Origin: Synergistaceae bacterium
Lineage (GTDB): Bacteria > Synergistota > Synergistia > Synergistales > Synergistaceae
Direction of reading: 5' to 3'
NCBI GenBank assembly: GCA_012727545.1
Contig: JAAYHA010000243.1
Location: 1-13,223, forward strand
DNA length: 13,223 bases
In this document: one piece after another, positions 1-5,976 of the stretch
Layout: the number at the start of each line of letters is the position of its first letter
How positions within the stretch are numbered: the stretch's first letter is position 1
Translations under genes and position numbers: made by a program
The notes under the pieces: model-generated
Databases searched by the model: none
Told to the model about the DNA's origin: nothing
Seen by the model: only the letters and a program-made list of their open reading frames with translations

Positions 1-9
1 GCTATAAAT

Positions 10-28
10 CCCAATTGCCGTAATTGGG
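10..28 (-). terminator. Small perfect stem-loop, possible weak terminator
   Basis: A 7-bp perfect inverted repeat (CCCAATT at 10-16, AATTGGG at 22-28) encloses the 5-nt loop GCCGT. Read on the minus strand it is followed by ATTTATAGC, which is only a poor T-tract. It lies about 100 bases past the stop of the minus-strand MFS gene, so it could end that transcript, but it could equally belong to a gene to the left of the window. Confidence 0.3.
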
Positions 29-60
29 GCATAGAGGAGATGATGACGACGCAATGCGAA

Positions 61-107
61 GCGGGTTCTCGTAAAGGCGTATTACATACGTCGAAACGAG
101 AGCCCGC
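61..107. repeat. Nested long stem-loop downstream of the MFS gene
   Basis: The arms GCGGGTTCTCGT (61-72) and ACGAGAGCCCGC (96-107) pair over 12 positions with one G-T type mismatch. Inside the loop is a second perfect hairpin, CGTAT (78-82) with ATACG (86-90), around TAC. A short palindrome GCAAGCCTTGC follows at 106-116. No T-run follows on either strand, so it is not a canonical rho-independent terminator. It could be a transcript-stabilising 3' structure, a REP-like intergenic palindrome, or part of a rho-dependent end region for the MFS mRNA. Whether it recurs in the genome cannot be seen here. Confidence 0.5.
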
Positions 108-131
108 AAGCCTTGCTAAGTCAGGGCTGCT

Positions 132-1502
132 CTATGCCTCAATTACAGGAATTTTAGAGGGGGCCTTGAGTGTAGCCAATATAGCCACTGAAACCGCGAG
201 GACCACTGCTGCGACAATGAAAGGCACAAAGAAGGAACCTGTCATGGCCTGGAGTTTGCCGCCGAAGTAGGGACCACAGAAGCCGGCTATGCCCCATGCT
301 GTAAAGAGCAGTCCATAGTTGGACCCCTGGTTAGTAGGACCGTAATACTGGAGCAGGGTGGCCGGGAAGAGCGTGAACATCGCTCCGTAGTTCCATCCGA
401 TGAGACCAGCGCATGCTGCAAGGAGAGCCGCCGTTTTGCCTGCGGGGAAGAGTATGAGCATCGCAACTGTCTGCAGAGCAAAGAGAGCGACAAATATTTT
501 TTTCGTTCCCATCCTGTCGGCAAGGGGACCTACCATTATGCGGACAGCGGCGTTAAACACTGCAAGTGTGCTTGGAGCAAGCGAAGCAGACATGGCAATG
601 CTCTTTGCCACATCCTCCGGGATGACAGCAGCAGCGTCAAGGCCCTCTTTTGCCCTGTAAACAAGGGTCATGGCATCTATTCCGTGCTTGGCGATCAGGC
701 CGATCACCATAAGTCCGGCAAATGAACCGCAGAAGTAAGCCACCCACAAAAGCCAGAATTGGGGGGTCTTTTTTGTCTCTTCGTATGTGTAGTCCCTGCA
801 GCATTTCACCAGACCATCCGCTGAAGACTGTACAGGCGGATTCCAGCCTGCAGGCCTGTAGCCTTTTGGAGGTTCCTTGAGGCATAGCGCTGCGAGAACT
901 ACCATTATTCCCATCGCAATGCCTACATATTTGAAAACGGGCAGCGCACTGCCAAAATGGTTTATCATGCCTGTCGCCATGGGGGCCATAACGAAAGAGC
1001 CCAGTCCTAGCCCCACGACGGTGAAGCCTGTTGCAAGTGCCCTTCTGTCCGGCCACCATTTTGGTGCGGTCGCTATCGGCGGCAGGTAGACACATCCTCC
1101 TCCGAATCCGGCTATTACACCGTAATAAAGGTACAGAAGGTAAAGAGGGGTCTTGCCTGCGGCCCTTGCTGCATCACCACCCGCAGCTATAACTGCAGGA
1201 TCAGGAGGGGTTATCGTAGAGACCATAAAGAAACCGAAGGCCATAATGATCCCGCCCACAAGGACTACGTTCCTCGAACCGTATTTATCGCTGAGGCGTC
1301 CGGCAGGAAAGGTCATAAGACCAAATATCAGGCATATCAGCGCATAGGCCATTGCAACGTCGGGGACGCTCCACCCAAACTGGGCCTGGAGGGGACGGAT
1401 GAACACGCTGAAGGCATAAAGAAGCAATCCGCAGGTGGTACTGCCGAGAAGTCCTCCCAGCAGCGGGATCCATCGTGGAAATGTTTTTTCTGTCTGAGGC
1501 AT
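132..1502 (-). CDS. MFS transporter, OFA (oxalate/formate antiporter) family
   Basis: This is an inner-membrane secondary transporter of about 456 residues with the hydrophobic pattern of 12 transmembrane helices. The MFS motif A between helices 2 and 3 is visible near residues 69-85 (GRLSDKYGSRN), and a second-half copy reads GPLADRMGTKK. The glycine-rich stretch GFGGGCVYLPP followed by KWWPDRRALATG (about 133-160) is characteristic of the OFA subfamily, whose studied member OxlT exchanges oxalate for formate; other members carry various small carboxylates. The substrate here cannot be read from sequence. An upstream in-frame TTG (1505) is possible, but ATG at 1502 is chosen because GGGAGAG lies about 6 bases before it. 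It is monocistronic as seen, since a plus-strand gene separates it from the catabolic operon, so any role in that pathway is speculative. Confidence 0.88.
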   Translation of the reverse strand: MPQTEKTFPRWIPLLGGLLGSTTCGLLLYAFSVFIRPLQAQFGWSVPDVAMAYALICLIFGLMTFPAGRLSDKYGSRNVVLVGGIIMAFGFFMVSTITPPDPAVIAAGGDAARAAGKTPLYLLYLYYGVIAGFGGGCVYLPPIATAPKWWPDRRALATGFTVVGLGLGSFVMAPMATGMINHFGSALPVFKYVGIAMGIMVVLAALCLKEPPKGYRPAGWNPPVQSSADGLVKCCRDYTYEETKKTPQFWLLWVAYFCGSFAGLMVIGLIAKHGIDAMTLVYRAKEGLDAAAVIPEDVAKSIAMSASLAPSTLAVFNAAVRIMVGPLADRMGTKKIFVALFALQTVAMLILFPAGKTAALLAACAGLIGWNYGAMFTLFPATLLQYYGPTNQGSNYGLLFTAWGIAGFCGPYFGGKLQAMTGSFFVPFIVAAVVLAVSVAILATLKAPSKIPVIEA

Positions 1503-1544
1503 CAAGTTCTCTCCCTTTGTCTCTTTTTCAGAGTAATGAGAGAT

Positions 1545-1572
1545 ATTGTACAGAAATTTTGGAATTACACAA
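1545..1572 (-). promoter_or_regulatory. Candidate promoter of the MFS gene
   Basis: On the minus strand TTGTGT (1572-1567) and TACAAT (1550-1545, 5 of 6 to the -10 consensus) are separated by 16 bases. Transcription would start near 1538, giving a leader of about 35 bases containing the GGGAGAG ribosome-binding site. The -35 matches only 3 of 6. An alternative pair further upstream (TTGTTT 1722-1717, TATGAT 1700-1695) is comparably good. Confidence 0.3.
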
Positions 1573-1823
1573 CAAAAATATACTAAATCAATTTTTTAGT
1601 TTTTATGAGACTAGGGTAAGCTCTGGATTTTTCTCCATACAGCGAAAATTAAAATCACCTGGCAAACAAAACGAACCTAAAACATGGTTACATTATCATA
1701 ATATGCACGTTTTTTAAAACAATGTGCTGTTATTTCATAAAAAAATGAAAATTGATTGAAATATCATTCATCTAAGAGTATATTGACACAGAGTCTTTAA
1801 ATATATGTTTACTTTATAACAAA

Positions 1824-1833
1824 AAAGGAGGGG
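1824..1833 (+). promoter_or_regulatory. Strong Shine-Dalgarno at unusual spacing
   Basis: AAAGGAGGGG is an excellent anti-16S match but ends 14 bases before the ATG at 1848. A second short AAAGG (1842-1846) lies almost against the ATG. No alternative in-frame start exists between them, and the prepilin leader fixes the ATG at 1848, so one of the two must serve, or the intervening bases fold to shorten the distance. Confidence 0.5.
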
Positions 1834-1847
1834 CCCAAAACAAAGGA

Positions 1848-2573
1848 ATGAAAAGGGGATTCGGCATAACAGAGCTTCTTACTGTCCTTGTGATCGTTGG
1901 TATTTTGTCATCGGTCTATTTTTTGAGTTTTGCCGATGTCATGAACAACGTCAAAGCAAAAACCGATGAAGCAAACTTAAGGACGCTGAATTCTGCCACA
2001 AAAATCTACAAGGAACTATACCCCAGCCAAAATTACGACATATTTTACGGAATATACAGCAACTCCGCCCGAATACAGGCGCTTATTAGCACAAACTGCC
2101 TCGCATGTAAAACCGACCCAGAGCAGCAGCATGCAAAGTTCATCTGGTCGATACCCAAACAGCATTGGATCATTGAGCTATATGAGGCAGGCCCCCCTCT
2201 AAGTCCTTTAGGTAATTCCTTTGAAGCGATCTCCTCTGAAATGATAGATCTGATAACACAGTTTTACATAGACCACGGAAATTACCCCAGGGATTGGGGT
2301 GATTTCAAATACTCAGACTTAGGCCTTGACCCTTCCGATTGGGATGGACCAATAGATCACATCTGCTATATGACCGCGGGTTCTCTTATCCGGATAAGAC
2401 CGGAAGAAGGTTACTCCTTCACCTTCGAGTTTAAATCAGGCGCGGCGGGAGAACTTAAGGGATCTTCAAACTGGGATCTTATTTACAACGATAAAGATAA
2501 AAAATGGTATTTCCGTTCGAAAGACGAACCCGCATACGAGATCAAAATAGAAACCCTCAGTGTACTGAAATAG
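1848..2573 (+). CDS. Type IV pilin-like / pseudopilin protein
   Basis: This 241-aa protein begins with a class III prepilin signal. The four-residue leader MKRG is followed by cleavage before Phe5 and the sequence FGITELLTVLVIVGIL. The conserved Glu at mature position 5 is present, and the hydrophobic helix spans about residues 5-28. A prepilin peptidase would cleave and N-methylate it, and the mature protein would sit in the inner membrane or a pilus/type II secretion-like fibre. The globular part is long. A second segment near residues 128-150 (SSEMIDLITQFYIDHGNYPRDW) again resembles the helix-then-NYP pattern of pseudopilin heads, suggesting a duplicated or two-lobed head. There are three cysteines (84, 87, 173), the first two as CLAC. 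No other pilus-assembly gene is in the window. Its substrate, partner and fibre type are unknown. Confidence 0.8.
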   Translation: MKRGFGITELLTVLVIVGILSSVYFLSFADVMNNVKAKTDEANLRTLNSATKIYKELYPSQNYDIFYGIYSNSARIQALISTNCLACKTDPEQQHAKFIWSIPKQHWIIELYEAGPPLSPLGNSFEAISSEMIDLITQFYIDHGNYPRDWGDFKYSDLGLDPSDWDGPIDHICYMTAGSLIRIRPEEGYSFTFEFKSGAAGELKGSSNWDLIYNDKDKKWYFRSKDEPAYEIKIETLSVLK

Positions 2574-2622
2574 GAATATCCAACAATTTATCAGACACTT
2601 TTGTTTCTTTTGCCCAAATGTC

Positions 2623-2662
2623 AAAAAAACCGCATCGGAGCAAATTTCTTACTCTGTGCGGT
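2623..2662 (-). terminator. Rho-independent terminator of the catabolic operon
   Basis: The arms ACCGCA (2629-2634) and TGCGGT (2657-2662) continue after a single bulged T into CGGAG (2636-2640) paired with CTCTG (2652-2656), giving an 11-bp stem with an 11-base loop. Read on the minus strand the stem is followed directly by TTTTTTT (2629-2623), a classic terminator for the lyase gene ending at 2727. On the plus strand it is followed by only CTTTCG, so it may also weakly stop the pilin-like transcript. Confidence 0.88.
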
Positions 2663-2726
2663 CTTTCGTAGACATATTGAAATATGATAATTTTATCTGA
2701 AAGGGATTCTTGTTCCAGGTACGAGT

Positions 2727-4241
2727 CTATTTATTTACAACTTCAGAAAGTAAAATGTTGCTTTTTATGAACTCATAAGATTTCTGTATGTCAGGAGATA
2801 TTGGCCTGTCGTTCTCGTAGAGAGCAACTTCCTTTCGGAAAGCCTTCCATGCGGCCTCTGTCCTCTTTCCAAGCCTTATCTTGTTTTTTCTCATGCGCAA
2901 GTCGATCGCCTGACATCCGTGTATCATTTCCATTCCATATATATACGCAAGATTATCTGCTGCTTTTCTTAATTTTTGGACCACAAACGGCGTGTTGTTT
3001 GCGTGGTCTTCAATTCCTCCGGCAAGAGACATGAAATCGGATGAACAGGGATTCGATAGGTGCCTGATCTCGGTATCCATAAGCGAATAAGATTTTTGGA
3101 AAGCTCCGAAACAGTGCGAATCTCCTCCGTCATGGCTCAGAAACCTGGAAAGTCCTGTCAATACTGGGTTGCACAGTTTCAACATGCGGTAGCAAGACAT
3201 TCGTGAGACATGGCTCAAAACTATACCTATCATTTCCAAACCTGTTGCCAGCGAAGTTGTTTCAAAGTTAGATACAGATATCATGCGTCTTTCATCCACT
3301 AAAACACATGGGTTGTCATCTGTGCTGTTCATCTGAATATCCATAAATTCAGTGACGTAGTCGAGCGCATCACGGAGCGTTCCGTTCACATGCACTGCCC
3401 CTCGAAAACACAAGGGGTCCTGAACAGGTTTTTCCGGGTTTATATCATAAATACTGCTCCCCTCGACAGCCTTCCTTACTCTTTCTGCGCTGACCTGCTG
3501 ACCTTTTAATTTCCTCGGGGCAAGCCCTGACGGATCGAAGGGCGAGGTATTCCCATTAAGTCCTTCCAGGGAAACTGAGTAGACAATATCTCCTGTGTCT
3601 GCAAGGTCCCTTAGCATTTTAAGGACAAGTGCTCCCTGCCCCGCTGAAAAGGCGCTGTTGCTTACTATGGCAAGCCCATCCTTTGGCCCCAGAATGACCG
3701 GGGCGAGGCCGGTCTTTATGTGCGCTTCCATTGAGGGCATCCTATTTCCTTTGTAATAAACTTCGCCCTCCCCGATCATGGCCAATCCTATGTGGGACAT
3801 CACAGCTATGTCGCCCTCTCCGACCGATCCTCTTTCTGGGACAACAGGATGTATTCCTTCATTTAAAAACTCAGCATAACGTCTTGCCACTGCAGGCTGA
3901 ATACCCGTGTAACCCTGAAGCAGGCAATTAAGTCTGATAAGCATCATTGCCCTAACTTCTTCTTCCGATGCCTCAGGAGCTATTCCTAGAGTGTGTGAAT
4001 AAATCAGTTTACGGTTAAAATCTTCAAAGAATTCCTTTGCGATGGTATGGTCTTTGTTCCAGCCTACTCCCGTGTTAAAACCATACACAGGGATATTTTC
4101 GTCAACAAGATCGTAGACGAGCTGCCTTGAAGCTTCGAGTTTCGCATCCGCCTCCGGACTGATTTCTACTGCCGCACGTTCAACTGCGACAGACCAAACT
4201 TTTTCTATGGTCAGGTCGTTACCTGTAAGCAATATCTTCAT
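2727..4241 (-). CDS. MIO-less histidine ammonia-lyase homologue, candidate ergothionase
   Basis: This 504-aa protein has the normal length and fold signature of the aromatic amino acid lyase family, with most HutH motifs alignable. Kept residues (HutH numbering in brackets) are Tyr53 in VYGFNTGVG (53), His83 in IYSHTLG (83), Gln274 (277), Arg280 (283), Phe326 (329) and Glu411 in IEDH (414). The MIO site is destroyed: GSVGASGD is replaced by GSVGEGD (138-144), one residue shorter and without the serine. Tyr280 is Leu277, Asn195 is Ser194, and a lysine (Lys383) replaces a small residue in the active-site helix. True HutH deaminates histidine using MIO; this protein cannot form MIO. Ergothionase is a known MIO-independent relative that expels trimethylamine from ergothioneine to give thiourocanate, and the neighbouring betaine-type carrier supports that assignment. 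A hercynine lyase or a non-catalytic relative are alternatives. GGAGG sits 6 bases before the ATG. It is the last gene of the operon. Confidence 0.75.
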   Translation of the reverse strand: MKILLTGNDLTIEKVWSVAVERAAVEISPEADAKLEASRQLVYDLVDENIPVYGFNTGVGWNKDHTIAKEFFEDFNRKLIYSHTLGIAPEASEEEVRAMMLIRLNCLLQGYTGIQPAVARRYAEFLNEGIHPVVPERGSVGEGDIAVMSHIGLAMIGEGEVYYKGNRMPSMEAHIKTGLAPVILGPKDGLAIVSNSAFSAGQGALVLKMLRDLADTGDIVYSVSLEGLNGNTSPFDPSGLAPRKLKGQQVSAERVRKAVEGSSIYDINPEKPVQDPLCFRGAVHVNGTLRDALDYVTEFMDIQMNSTDDNPCVLVDERRMISVSNFETTSLATGLEMIGIVLSHVSRMSCYRMLKLCNPVLTGLSRFLSHDGGDSHCFGAFQKSYSLMDTEIRHLSNPCSSDFMSLAGGIEDHANNTPFVVQKLRKAADNLAYIYGMEMIHGCQAIDLRMRKNKIRLGKRTEAAWKAFRKEVALYENDRPISPDIQKSYEFIKSNILLSEVVNK

Positions 4242-4261
4242 TTTTAACCTCCATGGTCAAG

Positions 4262-4298
4262 ACTGCGGATGCAGCGAGAGGACCGTTACATCCGCAGT
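4262..4298 (-). other. Intercistronic stem-loop between carrier and lyase genes
   Basis: A perfect 10-bp inverted repeat (ACTGCGGATG 4262-4271, CATCCGCAGT 4289-4298) with a 17-base loop lies in the 100-base gap between the BCCT stop and the lyase start. There is no T-tract after it on the minus strand, so it is unlikely to be a complete terminator. It sits about 20 bases upstream of the lyase ATG, where it could protect or separate the lyase mRNA (differential stability) or act as an operator. Confidence 0.6.
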
Positions 4299-4341
4299 AA
4301 ATATCATATTCTATGTTAATTAGAGAAGATCTGCGGCTTAA

Positions 4342-5913
4342 CTATTCAATAATTTTGTCTATAAAGAATATCTTAATGAATGCAATTACCTGTACGGCAA
4401 ATATAAACAACACAACAAAACCTGCTGCCGCTGCCAGGGCTTTAACTCCGTCCACCCCTTGGGCACCCCCGCCGTATGCAGCCATTATAATGGCAACAAT
4501 ACCGATAGAAATCCCCCAGAGAACCTTGATTTTTGCGGGTGGTTCTGTTCCGATCGGGACATTCCTCACACACATAGAGCCAATATTTGTCAGCGTAGCA
4601 TCAGCACAGGTAATAAAGGAGGCAAGAATAACAAGTATGTTTATTGGCACAACAATTACACCAAGACCAAACGGGAGATTTTTTAGGAATTCCCAAAGTG
4701 CCATTATTGCTCCGCCGCTATTAAGCGCTCCGACAAGATCTGCACCGCCTGTCATCTGCATGTGGATAGCGCTGCCGCCCCATATCGAGAACCAGATTAT
4801 CCCGAACACAGAGGGAAGTATCCAGTTCACGATCATGTATTCCCTTATCGTCCTTCCATATGAAAGCATTGCAAGGAATATCCCTGTAACCGGGGCGTAT
4901 CCGACCCAGAACGCCCAGTCAAAGAGAGTCCATGAGCGAGTCAGTGCTTCTCCACCTATATCGATCGGATCCAACCCCCACAGCCAGAAGTTGTGCATCC
5001 AGGATGCAAACCCTGCTGTTCCTATCCGCAGAATAAAAAGGGTGGGACCGGTAATAAGAAGAAGGATCAGAAGTCCATAGTAGAACCAGGCATTTATGCT
5101 TCCTACTATTTTTAGTCCTTTGTCCAGCCCAACATAAGTGGAAAACGTAAATGCAAAAATTATTGCTGCGCCTATACCAATGAACAGAGGAAGGCTTTCC
5201 TGTATGCCATACGCACCCTTGAGACCCGTAATAACGAGTGTGATACACATCGTCAGACCTGTGGCGAGGCCAATCGTCAGAGCAAGCATTGAAAGGGTGT
5301 CTATTATGGCTGATGAGAGCGGTTTCGTGACGCGATCTCCGAAGAGAGGCTTTAATGTGGCTGTCACGGTAAGGCTGTCTTTTTTGTGATAATAAATGTA
5401 GGATACCAAAAGACCACAAAGAGCATAGATTGCGTAAGGAACAAATGTCCAGTTATAGAAACTTCTCGCCATAGCAAAAATTGCAGCCTGATGCGTTCCG
5501 GCTTCTATGCCAAGCTGATCAAGTTCTCCCCATACGTTGCCGTAATAGATAAGTGGTTCGTTGACCCCCCACGTGACTATACCGGTAGCTATTCCACCTG
5601 TAAGTGTCATAGCAAACCATGTCCAGAAACTATACTTTGGTTTTGCTTCCTTTCCACCAATTCTCATTTTCCCCAGTTTTGAAAAAGTTACTACAGCCAC
5701 AAGGACAACACTTGCCATTATCGAAATCTGGTAAAGCCATCCAAAACTGTCAAGGGACCAAAAGAAAAACATATTGCTGGCTTTTGTAAGGGCATCCTTG
5801 TCAACGATACCGACGATTGCCGCTAAAGCAACTACAATAAATGCAGGCAGGAAAACCTCCCAGCGAATCCCTTTCTTGATTTCAGATACAGTTTGCTTCT
5901 GTTCATCTTGCAT
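4342..5913 (-). CDS. BCCT-family betaine/choline/carnitine-type transporter
   Basis: This 523-aa polytopic membrane protein is of normal length for a BCCT carrier (12 helices). The family core is clear: TGGIATGIVTWGVNEPL (105-121) corresponds to the glycine-rich helix 3, and SWTLFDWAFWVGYAP (327-341) followed by YGRTIREY (352-359) is the helix 8 substrate-site segment. In BetP that segment carries Trp373, Trp374 and Trp377 of the aromatic box that cradles the trimethylammonium group. Here they align to Phe335, Trp336 and Tyr339, so the box stays aromatic but differs in detail. The family imports or exchanges quaternary-ammonium betaines at the inner membrane. The short N- and C-terminal tails argue against the osmosensing role of BetP. 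Located between the hydroxylase and the lyase, it most likely brings in the pathway substrate, possibly ergothioneine. AAGGAGG lies 9 bases before the ATG, and 63 bases separate it from the gene upstream. Confidence 0.92.
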   Translation of the reverse strand: MQDEQKQTVSEIKKGIRWEVFLPAFIVVALAAIVGIVDKDALTKASNMFFFWSLDSFGWLYQISIMASVVLVAVVTFSKLGKMRIGGKEAKPKYSFWTWFAMTLTGGIATGIVTWGVNEPLIYYGNVWGELDQLGIEAGTHQAAIFAMARSFYNWTFVPYAIYALCGLLVSYIYYHKKDSLTVTATLKPLFGDRVTKPLSSAIIDTLSMLALTIGLATGLTMCITLVITGLKGAYGIQESLPLFIGIGAAIIFAFTFSTYVGLDKGLKIVGSINAWFYYGLLILLLITGPTLFILRIGTAGFASWMHNFWLWGLDPIDIGGEALTRSWTLFDWAFWVGYAPVTGIFLAMLSYGRTIREYMIVNWILPSVFGIIWFSIWGGSAIHMQMTGGADLVGALNSGGAIMALWEFLKNLPFGLGVIVVPINILVILASFITCADATLTNIGSMCVRNVPIGTEPPAKIKVLWGISIGIVAIIMAAYGGGAQGVDGVKALAAAAGFVVLFIFAVQVIAFIKIFFIDKIIE

Positions 5914-5976
5914 TTCTGTTATCCTCCTTAATAAAGCGGTATTTTAGGATCAATAATAATTTTGAATTTTGTAACA

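Larger units (their letters stand above)
1503..1847. other. AT-rich divergent intergenic region (345 bp)
   Basis: This stretch separates the divergent MFS and pilin-like genes. It holds the presumed promoters of both, a short AT-rich inverted repeat (ACTAAA 1582-1587 with TTTAGT 1595-1600) that could be an operator, and a TTGACA at 1783-1788. Open frames here have no plausible ribosome-binding site or recognisable protein, so I see no gene in it. Confidence 0.6.

Noticed and set aside
61..107. tRNA-like or T-arm-like element (GGGTTC...)
   Set aside because: No acceptor stem, anticodon arm or CCA-compatible end can be folded; the pairing is a simple nested hairpin.
1475..1717. 80-aa plus-strand frame in the MFS-pilin gap
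   Set aside because: It starts inside the MFS coding region on the other strand, has no ribosome-binding site, and its sequence reads like translated AT-rich noncoding DNA.
1783..1811. TTGACA as -35 of a pilin-gene promoter
   Set aside because: The -35 is perfect, but no acceptable -10 lies 16-18 bases downstream (TGTTTA at 17); TATATG is only 13 away and TATAAC 26 away. A promoter is likely nearby, but I cannot define it.
2727..4241. Plain annotation as HutH, histidine ammonia-lyase of the urocanate pathway
   Set aside because: The MIO-forming Ala-Ser-Gly is absent, the Tyr280 and Asn195 positions are changed, and no hutU, hutI or hutG gene is nearby.
4313..5080. 255-aa plus-strand open frame
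   Set aside because: It lies fully antisense to the well-supported BCCT gene, has low-complexity composition and no recognisable motif or ribosome-binding site.
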